Origin: Streptomyces sp. Root1304
GTDB lineage: Bacteria > Actinomycetota > Actinomycetes > Streptomycetales > Streptomycetaceae
Assembly (NCBI RefSeq): GCF_001426405.1
Contig: NZ_LMEP01000003.1
Location: 62,001-126,000, forward strand
Reading direction: 5' to 3'
Length of the DNA stretch: 64,000 nt
Part shown: positions 1 through 7,557 of the stretch, piece after piece
Layout of the letters: each line of letters opens with the position of its first letter
Position numbering within the stretch: the stretch's first letter is position 1
The notes under the pieces: generated by a model
What the model was told of the DNA's origin: nothing
The model's database searches: none
Seen by the model: only the letters and a program-made list of their open reading frames with translations
Position numbers and translations under genes: made by a program

Positions 1-722
1 CGCTCATCGTGTGGGCCGCCTCCTCCTCCCCCAACGTGGTGTGGGTCGCCGCCGGCCAGGAGTGGAAGGACGACGCCTGGTCCTGCCCCGCCTGCGGCGG
101 TGTGATGCAGCGTCCGGGCGACGACTGGTTCTGCGGCGAGTGCGGCTTCCGCCGTCCCGCCCCGAGCTGGGCGCTCAGCGGCGACCACGTGCTCGACCCG
201 CACGGTTCGGCCTGGCCGATCCGGCTCCAGCTGCCCGGCCGCGCCAACAAGGCGAACGCCGCCACCTCGGCCGCCGTCGCCGCCGTCTTCGGAGTGCCGC
301 CGCAGGTGGCCCTGGAGCGCATGTACCAGGTGCAGGCCGTCGCGGGCCGCTACGACGTGGTCTCCTTCCAGAACCGCGACCTGCGCCTGCTGCTCGCGAA
401 GAACCCGGCCGGCTGGCTCGAGACCTTCTCCCTCATCGACGGGCCGCCCGCCCCGGTGATCCTCTCCGTGAACGCGCGGGGCGCCGACGGCACGGACACC
501 TCCTGGCTGTGGGACGTGGACTACGGCCGGCTCGCCGGCCACCCGATCATGGTGATCGGCGACCGCCGGCTGGACCTCGCGGTCCGCCTGGAGGTCGCGG
601 GTGTGGACTTCCGCGTCTGCGAGACGCTGGACGAGGCCGTCTCGATGGCCCCGCCCGGCCAGATCGAGCTGATCGCCAACTACACCGCCTTCCAGGACGT
701 CCGCCGCCGCGTCGGCAACTGA
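1..722 (+). CDS. murT: Lipid II isoglutaminyl synthase, MurT subunit (5' end outside window)
   Basis: This is the C-terminal part of a Mur-ligase-like protein. The frame is open to the left edge, so the start lies outside the window. Counting from the GTG at position 9, a four-cysteine zinc ribbon is visible (C26, C29, C42, C45), which is the insertion typical of MurT. The C-terminal half is the DUF1727 domain, including the conserved LLLAKNPAGW stretch. MurT activates the D-Glu carboxylate of lipid II and works with the amidotransferase GatD, encoded 19 nt downstream, to give D-isoglutamine in the peptidoglycan stem. The pairing with gatD makes the call firm; the ATP-binding Mur-ligase core is not visible here. 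Confidence 0.92.
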   Translation, partial: LIVWAASSSPNVVWVAAGQEWKDDAWSCPACGGVMQRPGDDWFCGECGFRRPAPSWALSGDHVLDPHGSAWPIRLQLPGRANKANAATSAAVAAVFGVPPQVALERMYQVQAVAGRYDVVSFQNRDLRLLLAKNPAGWLETFSLIDGPPAPVILSVNARGADGTDTSWLWDVDYGRLAGHPIMVIGDRRLDLAVRLEVAGVDFRVCETLDEAVSMAPPGQIELIANYTAFQDVRRRVGN

Positions 723-741
723 CCCGTAGAGGACATGCAGC

Positions 742-1470
742 ATGAGTGACAGCAGCCTGCGCCTGGTCTGGGTCTACCCGGACCTGCTCAGCACCTACGG
801 CGACCAGGGCAACGTCCTGGTCGTGCAGCGCCGCGCCGAGCAGCGCCGCCTCAGCGTCGAGCGCGTCGACGTCCGCAGCGACCAGCCGATCCCGACCTCC
901 GGCGACATCTATCTGATCGGCGGCGGCGAGGACCGTCCGCAGCGGCTCGCGGCCGAACGGCTGCGGCGGGACGGCGGCCTGAGCCGGGCCGCCTCCAACG
1001 GCGCGATCATCTTCTCGGTCTGCGCCGGCTACCAGATCCTGGGCCACGAGTTCATCAACGACCTCGGCGAGCGCGAGGCCGGCCTCGGTCTCATCGACGT
1101 GATCTCGACCCGTGGCGAGGGCGAGCGCTGCGTCGGCGACGTCCTCGCGGACATCGACCCGCAGCTGGGCCTCCCCCAGCTGACGGGCTTCGAGAACCAC
1201 CAGGGCATCACCCATCTCGGCCCGACGGCCCGGCCGTTCGCCCGGACCGTCTACGGCAACGGCAACGGAACCGGCGACGGCACCGAGGGCGCGTACAACG
1301 ACACCGTCTTCGGTACGTACATGCACGGCCCCGTCATGGCCCGCAACCCGCAGATCGCGGACCTGCTCCTGAAGCTGGCCCTCGACGTGAACGCGCTGCC
1401 GCCGACCGACGACCGCTGGTACGAGGCGCTCCGCGCCGAGCGCATCGCGGCCGCCTCGCAGCCCGCCTGA
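742..1470 (+). CDS. gatD: Lipid II isoglutaminyl synthase, glutamine amidotransferase subunit GatD
   Basis: This 242-residue class I glutamine amidotransferase of the CobB/CobQ type supplies ammonia to MurT for amidation of lipid II at D-Glu. The nucleophile is Cys94 in the context FSVCAGYQILG, and His195 in GTYMHGP fits the catalytic His. The start at 742 is chosen because AGAGGA at 728-733 lies 8 nt upstream; an in-register alternative is not needed. It follows murT after a 19-nt gap and the two must form one transcription unit. A hairpin beginning 70 nt after the stop probably ends that unit. Confidence 0.93.
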   Translation: MSDSSLRLVWVYPDLLSTYGDQGNVLVVQRRAEQRRLSVERVDVRSDQPIPTSGDIYLIGGGEDRPQRLAAERLRRDGGLSRAASNGAIIFSVCAGYQILGHEFINDLGEREAGLGLIDVISTRGEGERCVGDVLADIDPQLGLPQLTGFENHQGITHLGPTARPFARTVYGNGNGTGDGTEGAYNDTVFGTYMHGPVMARNPQIADLLLKLALDVNALPPTDDRWYEALRAERIAAASQPA

Positions 1471-1540
1471 GTCAGCCCCGCACCACCGCCGGTCCCTCGT
1501 ACGAACGTACGTTGTCCACTGTGCGGACATCCGGTTCGGC

Positions 1541-1570
1541 CCCGCCACCCTGCGGCGATAGGGTGGCGGG
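1541..1570. terminator. Stem-loop after murT-gatD
   Basis: Perfect 11-bp arms CCCGCCACCCT (1541-1551) and AGGGTGGCGGG (1560-1570) enclose an 8-nt loop. It sits between gatD and pfkA, so it could terminate murT-gatD. It lies only 58 nt before the pfkA start, so it could also act in the pfkA leader. No U-tract is visible, which is common in Streptomyces. Confidence 0.55.
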
Positions 1571-1627
1571 AATCCAGCCGGACGACGTGGTCCGGGAGTC
1601 GGCCCACGTTGCAAAGGTTTTTGGGCT

Positions 1628-2653
1628 ATGCGCATTGGCGTGCTCACCTCCGGCGGAGACTGCCCCGGTCTGAACGCTGTCATCCGATCCGTCGTGCACC
1701 GCGCCGTCGTCGACCACGGCGACGAGGTCATCGGCTTCCACGACGGGTGGCGTGGCCTCCTGGAGTGCGACTACCGCAAGCTCGATCTGGACGCGGTGGG
1801 CGGCATCCTCGCCCGGGGCGGCACCATCCTCGGCTCCTCGCGGGTCCAGCCCGCGCACCTGGTCGGCGGCGTCGAGCGGGCCAGGGGCCACGTGGCCGAC
1901 CTGGGGCTCGACGCGATCATCCCGATCGGCGGCGAGGGCACCCTCAAGGCGGCGAACCTCCTCTCCGAGGCGGGCCTCCCGATCGTCGGCGTCCCGAAGA
2001 CCATCGACAACGACATCGCCTCCACCGACGTCACCTTCGGCTTCGACACCGCCGTGACCGTCGCCACCGAGGCCCTGGACCGGCTCAAGACCACCGCCGA
2101 GTCCCACCAGCGCGTCCTGGTCGTCGAGGTCATGGGCCGTCACACCGGCTGGATAGCGCTGCACTCCGGCATGGCGGCCGGCGCGCACGCCATCGTGGTC
2201 CCCGAGCGGCCCTTCGACATCGACGAGCTGACCGCCCGGGTCGGCGAGCGCTTCGAGGCCGGCAAGCGGTTCGCGATCGTCGTCGTGGCCGAGGGCGCGA
2301 AGCCCGCCGAGGGCTCCATGGACTTCAAGACCGCCGGCACCGACATCTACGGTCACGAGCGCTTCACCGGCATCGCCAACCAGCTCTCCGCCGAGCTGGA
2401 GCGGCGCCTCGGCAAGGAGGCCCGCCCGGTCATCCTGGGTCACGTCCAGCGCGGCGGCACCCCCACCGCGTACGACCGCGTCCTCGCCACCCGCTTCGGC
2501 TGGCACGCGGTCGAGGCGGCGCACCGGGGCGAGTTCGGCATGCTGACCGCGCTGCGCGGCACCGAGATCACCATGGTTCCGCTGGCCCAGGCCGTGGAGA
2601 CCCTCAAGACCGTCCCGGCGGACCGCTACGCCGAGGCCGAGTGCGTGCTCTGA
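1628..2653 (+). CDS. pfkA: ATP-dependent 6-phosphofructokinase
   Basis: This 341-residue protein phosphorylates fructose 6-phosphate to fructose 1,6-bisphosphate in glycolysis. Motifs seen are GGDCPGLN (residues 9-16), GGEG (101-104), PKTIDND (123-129), MGRHTGWIA near 171 and the substrate-binding HVQRGGTPT. Residue 104 is Gly, which in this family favours ATP over pyrophosphate; residue 124 is Lys, as in actinobacterial PFKs of this subgroup. The start is the ATG at 1628, with AAAGG about 10 nt upstream. It stands alone between a hairpin upstream and a strong terminator downstream, so it is probably monocistronic. Streptomyces usually carry several pfkA paralogues and this could be any one of them. 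Confidence 0.93.
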   Translation: MRIGVLTSGGDCPGLNAVIRSVVHRAVVDHGDEVIGFHDGWRGLLECDYRKLDLDAVGGILARGGTILGSSRVQPAHLVGGVERARGHVADLGLDAIIPIGGEGTLKAANLLSEAGLPIVGVPKTIDNDIASTDVTFGFDTAVTVATEALDRLKTTAESHQRVLVVEVMGRHTGWIALHSGMAAGAHAIVVPERPFDIDELTARVGERFEAGKRFAIVVVAEGAKPAEGSMDFKTAGTDIYGHERFTGIANQLSAELERRLGKEARPVILGHVQRGGTPTAYDRVLATRFGWHAVEAAHRGEFGMLTALRGTEITMVPLAQAVETLKTVPADRYAEAECVL

Positions 2654-2673
2654 CGGACGCCTTCGCGTGACAT

Positions 2674-2705
2674 CCGCCCCCGGTCGCAGCAGCGGCCGGG
2701 GGCGG
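2674..2705 (+). terminator. Terminator of pfkA
   Basis: Arms CCGCCCCCGG (2674-2683) and CCGGGGGCGG (2696-2705) form a perfect 10-bp GC stem 21 nt after the pfkA stop, with a further CGC/GCG pairing inside the loop. Confidence 0.75.
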
Positions 2706-2757
2706 TTCTAGTCTGGTGCGGACAACAAGCGCGAATCGGGCTCCAGGAGTGCACACG

Positions 2758-3708
2758 ATGGATCACAGCGGGCACGGCATGACCACGGATCTGCCGCCGT
2801 TCACGCTGGGTCGGGGCCTGGAGTTCTCGCCCGACCTCTTCTTCCTGATCGGCTGCCTCGCGGGGCTCGGGCTGTACGGGTGGGGCGTGGCGCGGCTGCG
2901 GCGGCGCGGGGACGCCTGGCCGGTCAGCCGGACGGTGTTCTTCACGGTCGGCGTGCTGACGATCGCGCTCGTGATGTGCACCAAGCTCAACGACTACGGC
3001 ATGGTCATGTTCAGCGTGCACATGGTGCAGCACATGGTGATCTCGATGCTGTCGCCGATCCTGCTGCTGCTCGGCGCGCCCATCACGCTGGCGCTGCGGG
3101 CGCTGCCGGTGGCGGGGCGGGGCTCCACGGGGCCGCGCGAGCTGCTCCTGAAGCTGCTGCACAGCCGGTACATGAAGGTGATCACGCACCCCGGTTTCAC
3201 GATCCCGATGTTCATCGCGAGCCTCTACGCGCTGTACTTCACGCCGCTCTTCGACTTCCTGATGGGCTCGAAGGCGGGCCACATCGGGATGATGGTGCAC
3301 TTCCTGATGGTGGGCGTGGTCTTCTTCTGGCCGATCATGGGCGTCGACCCGGGGCCGCACCGGCCGGGGTACGTGATGCGGATGCTGGAGCTGTTCGCGG
3401 GCATGCCGTTCCACGCCTTCTTCGGCATCGCGCTGATGATGGCCACGGAGCCGATGGTGAAGGCCTACGAGAACCCGCCGGCCTCGCTGGGGATCGACGT
3501 GCTCACCGACCAGAACGCGGCGGGCGGCATCGCCTGGGCGTTCAGCGAGATCCCGTCCGTGCTGGTGCTGATCGCGCTGGTCTACCAGTGGTACCACTCC
3601 GAGCAGCGGCAGGCGGTCCGTATGGACCGGGCCGCCGACCGGAACGGGGACAAGGAGCTGGAGGCGTACAACGCGTATCTCGCCTCGCTCCAGGCCCGCG
3701 GCCGCTGA
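2758..3708 (+). CDS. Cytochrome c oxidase assembly factor, CtaG (caa3-type) family membrane protein
   Basis: This 316-residue polytopic membrane protein has about seven hydrophobic segments and matches the actinobacterial/Bacillus CtaG (caa3_CtaG) family, linked to copper delivery for haem-copper oxidase assembly. The context FSVHMVQHMV (about residues 82-91) carries the family's His/Met-rich membrane motif, and LPxxxHAFFG follows later. The N-terminus MDHSGHGM looks like a short metal-binding tag. The ATG at 2758 is preferred over an upstream GTG at 2716 because AGGAG at 2745-2749 lies 8 nt upstream. A cupredoxin lipoprotein gene about 0.7 kb further on fits a copper theme, but operon membership is not shown. 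This family is not the Cox11-type CtaG. Confidence 0.85.
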   Translation: MDHSGHGMTTDLPPFTLGRGLEFSPDLFFLIGCLAGLGLYGWGVARLRRRGDAWPVSRTVFFTVGVLTIALVMCTKLNDYGMVMFSVHMVQHMVISMLSPILLLLGAPITLALRALPVAGRGSTGPRELLLKLLHSRYMKVITHPGFTIPMFIASLYALYFTPLFDFLMGSKAGHIGMMVHFLMVGVVFFWPIMGVDPGPHRPGYVMRMLELFAGMPFHAFFGIALMMATEPMVKAYENPPASLGIDVLTDQNAAGGIAWAFSEIPSVLVLIALVYQWYHSEQRQAVRMDRAADRNGDKELEAYNAYLASLQARGR

Positions 3709-3812
3709 TCCCGGCGCACGCCGGAGCGTCCCGGGAGTAGCGCGCGCCCCCCTTCCGGGGTCACGATGGGCTGGACGGCTTCCGCGACCTCGGTCGGGAG
3801 GAGGGCGGACAC

Positions 3813-4025
3813 ATGTCCGGTCCCACGAAGACGATGGCGGTGCTCACGGCCGCCGCGCTGGTGCTGACGACGGCGTACACGGTGGCGCTCGGCAGCAGCG
3901 GCTGGCTCTGGTTCGGCTGGGTGGTGCTCGGCGTGGTGACGATCGGGATGGCCGCGTCGGACAGCACCGCCCCGCCCGCCCCACGTCCCCGCCCACCGGC
4001 GGGGACCGGGCCCGCGCATCCCTGA
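3813..4025 (+). CDS. Small membrane protein of unknown function
   Basis: This 70-residue protein has two hydrophobic segments, about residues 8-28 and 31-48, and a Pro-rich hydrophilic tail. GGGAGGAGGG ends about 7 nt before the ATG, a strong ribosome site that supports it as a real gene. It runs with the ctaG-like gene 104 nt upstream and converges on the membrane-protein gene at 4036-4449. I recognise no family. Streptomyces genomes carry many such short two-helix proteins, so function cannot be assigned from sequence. Confidence 0.6.
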   Translation: MSGPTKTMAVLTAAALVLTTAYTVALGSSGWLWFGWVVLGVVTIGMAASDSTAPPAPRPRPPAGTGPAHP

Positions 4026-4035
4026 CCGCGGCGGG

Positions 4036-4449
4036 TCACCCGCCGGTCGCGCGGCGGGGGAAGCCGCGTGCGGTGGCGAGGGCGAGGACGGTCAGGACGA
4101 CGACGCCCGCCGACTCGACGACGATCGTCGGCAGGACCAGTTCCGCGTCGAGGGACTCCTCGAAGCCGAAGAGTCCGGTGGTGAGGCTGACGACGAGACC
4201 CGCGAGCGTGCCGGCGGTGAAGAGCGCGCCGAGCGCGGCCGGGACGGCGAGGTAGCGGGTCGGTGCGGCCAGCAGGGCGAGCGTCAGCAGGGCGCCGCCG
4301 ATGGCGTTGAGCAGGAACAGCACGCCGATCGTCGCCAGGTCGCGGTAGCCGGTGTCCCACAGACGGAGGTGGATGGCCGCCATCGCCGCCGTCAGACCGG
4401 CGCCGGCCAGGCGCAGCGCGAGGACGCTCCGGGCCCGTTCAGTAGCCAT
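4036..4449 (-). CDS. Four-helix membrane protein co-transcribed with a cupredoxin
   Basis: This 137-residue protein has four predicted membrane segments, at roughly residues 13-30, 38-60, 65-90 and 108-126, and short polar ends. It has no recognisable catalytic or metal motif. Its start overlaps the end of the cupredoxin gene by 11 nt, so the two are translationally coupled and probably act together at the cell envelope. By position it belongs to the unit controlled by the ECF-like promoter at 4957-4987. The family is unknown to me, although short four-helix proteins next to cupredoxins are common in actinobacteria. An exporter or anchoring role would be speculation. Confidence 0.72.
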   Translation of the reverse strand: MATERARSVLALRLAGAGLTAAMAAIHLRLWDTGYRDLATIGVLFLLNAIGGALLTLALLAAPTRYLAVPAALGALFTAGTLAGLVVSLTTGLFGFEESLDAELVLPTIVVESAGVVVLTVLALATARGFPRRATGG

Positions 4450-4906
4450 GGCCCGTCGGGCTCTCGTTCACCGGTCCCCCGGTACCTCCCACGGTGATCT
4501 CGGTCTTCATGCCCAGGTCCTTGTGTCCGTCGACGGGGCAGTAGATCTCGTACGTGCCCGACTTCAGCGTCACGGTCAGCTTCGTGCTCTTGCCGGGGTC
4601 CACGTTCGGCGAGCGGTGCTCTCCGCCCGGGCCCTCGACCGCCAGGGCGTGGACGTGGTGGCCGATGTTGTTGACGACGAAGGTGTAGCCGCCTGCCTTG
4701 AACGTGTTCTGCGACAGCGCGATGTGGAAGTCGGAGAGGTCCGCGGTCACCTGGGTGGTGCCCGTCGTGCTCTGTGCCGGTGGTGCGGTGCTCGGTGGTG
4801 CGGTGTTCGCAGACCCGCCGCCGCTCCCGCAGGCCGCCAGCAGCCCGGTGAGCCCTGCGGCCGCCAGACCGAGCGCCACGCGGCTCCGCGTGTGTGTTCC
4901 TGTCAT
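4439..4906 (-). CDS. Cupredoxin-domain lipoprotein
   Basis: This 155-residue exported protein has a lipoprotein signal with lipobox LAAC (Cys26), a Ser/Thr/Pro linker to about residue 52 and then a plastocyanin-like fold. Type-1 copper ligands fit Cys123, His128 and Met133 (C-x4-H-x4-M), with an upstream His in GHHVHA (83-86). It would bind copper outside the membrane as an electron carrier or copper chaperone. The start at 4906 follows a GGAG-type site. A much longer open frame runs upstream to 5242 but lacks a signal there, so it was rejected. It is the first gene of a two-gene unit and is divergent from the sigma factor, with which it shares a promoter motif. Confidence 0.85.
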   Translation of the reverse strand: MTGTHTRSRVALGLAAAGLTGLLAACGSGGGSANTAPPSTAPPAQSTTGTTQVTADLSDFHIALSQNTFKAGGYTFVVNNIGHHVHALAVEGPGGEHRSPNVDPGKSTKLTVTLKSGTYEIYCPVDGHKDLGMKTEITVGGTGGPVNESPTGHGY

Positions 4907-4956
4907 CACTCCGCCCTCCGCCTGTTCTCGTTCTTGGGGATTTCCGTTCCGCAGGG

Positions 4957-4987
4957 GGTACGGACGAGCGGCGCGGAGGGATTGCGC
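4957..4987 (-). promoter_or_regulatory. ECF-type promoter of the cupredoxin operon
   Basis: On the minus strand the sequence reads GCGCAATCC (4987-4979), 16 nt, then CGTACC (4962-4957). The same -35 word and spacer occur in front of the divergent sigma gene. ECF sigma factors usually recognise a -35/-10 pair of this spacing with CGT in the -10. The cupredoxin start lies 50 nt downstream. Confidence 0.6.
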
Positions 4988-5037
4988 GGGGCCGGAGGAG
5001 GAGAATGAGGGGGTGTTTCCGCACGGATCCGGATCCG

Positions 5038-5068
5038 GCGCAATCCCCTGGGGGCGGCGGAACGTATC
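5038..5068 (+). promoter_or_regulatory. ECF-type autoregulatory promoter of the sigma gene
   Basis: The sequence reads GCGCAATCC (5038-5046), 16 nt, then CGTATC (5063-5068), 22 nt before the sigma gene start. It shares all nine -35 bases, the spacer length and the CGTA core with the divergent cupredoxin promoter, as expected for autoregulation by the encoded ECF factor. Confidence 0.6.
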
Positions 5069-5090
5069 CAGGGGTGTGCGGAGCATGGGG

Positions 5091-5654
5091 ATGTCACTCG
5101 GGCACGCGCCGGACGAGGCGCTGCTGTCCGGCCTGACCACGGGAGATCCCGAGATCGCCGTCGCGTTCGTGCGCCGTTTCCAGCGCACGGTGTTCGGTGT
5201 CGCGGTCGCCGTCGTCGGTGACACCCAGCTCGCCGAGGACATCGCGCAGCAGACCTTCGAGCGGGCCTGGCGTCATGCCTCGGTCTACGACGCGCGGCGC
5301 GGTTCGGTGCGGACCTGGCTGACGACCATCGCCCACAACCTCGCGGTCGACGCGGTCCGGGCGCGCCGGGCCGATCCCGTGGCGCCGGAGGATCTGGACG
5401 CCCTGCTCGACGTCATGACCGACACCCCCGAGGACCGGGCCCTGGCCGCCGAGACGGCGGCCGGGCTCGGGACCGCCCTGGCCCGGCTGCCGAGGGAGCA
5501 GGCCCGGGCGCTGGCGCTGGCCGCGATCTACGGGATGACGGCGCGGGAGGTCGCCGACTTCGAGCACATACCGCTGGGCACCGCGAAGACGCGGATCAGG
5601 ACGGCGCTGCGGAAGCTGCGGACGGCATGGGGAGCCGAGGTGAACCGGCGATGA
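5091..5654 (+). CDS. ECF-family RNA polymerase sigma factor
   Basis: This 187-residue protein has sigma region 2 (FVRRFQRTVFGVA through AEDIAQQTFERAWRHA, about residues 24-68) and region 4 with its helix-turn-helix (MTAREVADFEHIPLGTAKTRIRTAL, near the C-terminus; given here as landmarks). The ATG at 5091 is preferred over the ATG at 5085 because GGAG at 5080-5083 is 7 nt away from it. The stop overlaps the anti-sigma start as ATGA, so the pair is translationally coupled. Divergent transcription from the cupredoxin operon and the shared promoter motif suggest it senses an envelope or copper-related signal through its anti-sigma partner. Confidence 0.9.
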   Translation: MSLGHAPDEALLSGLTTGDPEIAVAFVRRFQRTVFGVAVAVVGDTQLAEDIAQQTFERAWRHASVYDARRGSVRTWLTTIAHNLAVDAVRARRADPVAPEDLDALLDVMTDTPEDRALAAETAAGLGTALARLPREQARALALAAIYGMTAREVADFEHIPLGTAKTRIRTALRKLRTAWGAEVNRR

Positions 5655-6427
5655 GCGAGGGCATGAGCTGCGAACGGCTGAGGGAGCTCGACGCCGAACT
5701 GGCGCTGGGTGTGCTCCCGGCGCGGGAGCGCGCGCTCGCGGTCGCGCATCTGGACCGCTGCGCCGCGTGCCGGGAGCACATCGCGCGGCTGGCTCCGCTC
5801 GGCGACGGCCTGCTGGGGCTGCTGCCCGGCTCGGAGCCGCCGGTGGGCTTCGAGAGCCGGGTCACCGCACGGTTCGGGGAGCTGTTCACCGAACGGTTCG
5901 GCACCCGCCCGGAGCAGACGGGACGGCCGGAGCGCGCGGAGGACGCCGGGCACGTCGGGCGGTCCGGCCCGGCCGGGCGGCCCCCGGGGCGGCGCCGCCT
6001 CCTGCGGCCGCGGCTCGCGGCGGCAGGCGCCGCCCTCGCGGTCGCCTGCGGCTTCGGCGGCTGGGCCGTGGGCACCGCCGTCACCGAGCCGCCGGTGGCC
6101 TCCGCCCCGGCGCACAGCGCTCTGATGGAGGCGGCCCTGATCGCCGACGGCCACGAGGTCGGCCGGATCTTCGCCCACGCCGGTGCGCCGGGCTGGGTCT
6201 ACATGTCCGTCGAGCTGGGGGGACGCGACGGACCGGTGCGCTGCCGCCTCGAACGTACCGACGGCAGCGCCGTTCCCCTCGGCACGTTCGCCCTCAAGGG
6301 CGGGTACGGGTACTGGGGCGCGCCGGCCGTGGTGGACCCGGCGACGGTGTCCGGCGCCCAGCTCCTCGCTCCCGACGGCTCGGTCCTGGCCACCGCGCGG
6401 TTCCCGTCGGCGGTGGAGACCTCGTGA
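5651..6427 (+). CDS. Membrane-bound zinc-finger anti-sigma factor
   Basis: This 258-residue protein has an N-terminal zinc-binding anti-sigma motif H-x3-C-x2-C (His33, Cys37, Cys40), one membrane segment at about 121-144, and an extracytoplasmic domain of about 110 residues resembling the RskA C-terminal domain (GRIFAHAGAPGWVYMSVE as landmark). The topology puts the sigma-binding part inside and the sensor outside. The ATG overlaps the sigma stop codon. An earlier in-frame GTG exists inside the sigma gene but would break the usual layout. The likely activation route is regulated proteolysis or signal binding outside; the signal is unknown, and the neighbouring cupredoxin operon is the best clue. 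Confidence 0.88.
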   Translation: MSEGMSCERLRELDAELALGVLPARERALAVAHLDRCAACREHIARLAPLGDGLLGLLPGSEPPVGFESRVTARFGELFTERFGTRPEQTGRPERAEDAGHVGRSGPAGRPPGRRRLLRPRLAAAGAALAVACGFGGWAVGTAVTEPPVASAPAHSALMEAALIADGHEVGRIFAHAGAPGWVYMSVELGGRDGPVRCRLERTDGSAVPLGTFALKGGYGYWGAPAVVDPATVSGAQLLAPDGSVLATARFPSAVETS

Positions 6428-6453
6428 CGCGCAGACCCCGCCTGCCGGCTTTC

Positions 6454-7479
6454 CTAGCCGTTCGGGGCCAGTACCACCCAGATCTGTCCCGGTGCGAAGG
6501 GGAGCGGCTTGCCCGCCGGGGTGGTGAACGTGGTGCCGGAGGCCGCCGTGGGGCGGGACCAGTGGGCGTCGTACGACCGGCCGTCCCGCAGCACCTGTGC
6601 CGTACCGCTGCCGACGCTCTCGGTGTACGGGGACACGCTGCCGAGGAAGTCGTGGAAGCGTGAGGAACGGATGTTCACGTGCTGGACGACGACCGTCGCG
6701 GGCTTCAGCGGTCCCGCGTCGGTGGTGCGGGCGGCCCGCCCGTCCATCGCGACCCGCCAGTCCTTCTCCGCCGTGTTCCAAGTGAAGGTGTAGCGGGCGG
6801 CGGGATAGCGGACGGTGCGTGCCCGGACGGGGGTGCCGTCCTCGGGAGCGGGCCCGAAGCGGAAGCCGATGTCCCGGGAGAGGCCGGCGTCGGGGGCCGC
6901 GGCCAGGGCGCGGCCGGGCAGCAGGTACAGGTTGTGGGGCGCCGGTCGCGCGGAGCTGCGGACGAAGGCCCGGGGTGCGTCCTCCTGCGGCAGCGGGTGC
7001 AGCGGGGCGGCCTGGAGGAGGGGTTTCAGGGCGGTCTGGGAGCCGGAGTAGGCGAGTGCGGGGGTGCCGAACTGGGCGAGGAGTTCGATGTCGGACTCGC
7101 GGGCGCTGCGGACGGGTCCGGTCCGGTCGGGGAGGCGGGAGGAGTAGACGGCGAGGAGCCGGGTCACGCCTCCCTCGACCTGTTCGACGTAGACGAGGTC
7201 GGCGGAGCCGAGGCCGGTGTGGGGGCGGGCCGCGGCCACGTTGTCGATCTTGACGGCGAGGACGGGGGCGGGTTTCGCCGGGAGTCCGGTGAAGGGCGAG
7301 CGTCCGGTGGGGACCGGGGCGGTGGGAGCGGGGCTCGTGGTGGCGGGCGTGGGGGTCGGGGTGGGGGTCGGTTCGGGCGTACCCGGGTGGGAGCAGCCGT
7401 ACAGCCCGGCCGCCGTCAGCGCGCACAGCAGTGCGGTGAGGACGCGGCCGGGGCGCCTGGACCCTCGCTCGTCGGTCAT
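6454..7479 (-). CDS. DUF3048 (YerB-like) lipoprotein
   Basis: This 341-residue secreted lipoprotein has a signal peptide ending in the lipobox LYGC near residue 29 and a Thr/Pro-repeat linker, followed by the DUF3048 domain with the conserved core VLAVKIDNVAAARPHTGL and YVEQVEGGVTRLLAVY. The family includes Bacillus YerB, is envelope-associated and has no established activity. The frame continues upstream to 8682 without a stop, but the lipoprotein signal and the ATG at 7479 fix the start; the upstream part is antisense to plsC. It converges on the anti-sigma gene with a 26-nt gap, and its start faces the divergent plsC-like gene 78 nt away. Confidence 0.85.
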   Translation of the reverse strand: MTDERGSRRPGRVLTALLCALTAAGLYGCSHPGTPEPTPTPTPTPATTSPAPTAPVPTGRSPFTGLPAKPAPVLAVKIDNVAAARPHTGLGSADLVYVEQVEGGVTRLLAVYSSRLPDRTGPVRSARESDIELLAQFGTPALAYSGSQTALKPLLQAAPLHPLPQEDAPRAFVRSSARPAPHNLYLLPGRALAAAPDAGLSRDIGFRFGPAPEDGTPVRARTVRYPAARYTFTWNTAEKDWRVAMDGRAARTTDAGPLKPATVVVQHVNIRSSRFHDFLGSVSPYTESVGSGTAQVLRDGRSYDAHWSRPTAASGTTFTTPAGKPLPFAPGQIWVVLAPNG

Positions 7480-7557
7480 GGTGACGCTCCCCCACCAGTG
7501 GACCACGGGGCCGCGCGCCGATACAACGGGTGGACGGACGACGAACGGGGGTCGCGG

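Noticed and set aside
547..1731. 394-codon minus-strand frame across murT-gatD
   Set aside because: It is a GC-frame shadow of two well-supported plus-strand genes, with low-complexity composition and no motif.
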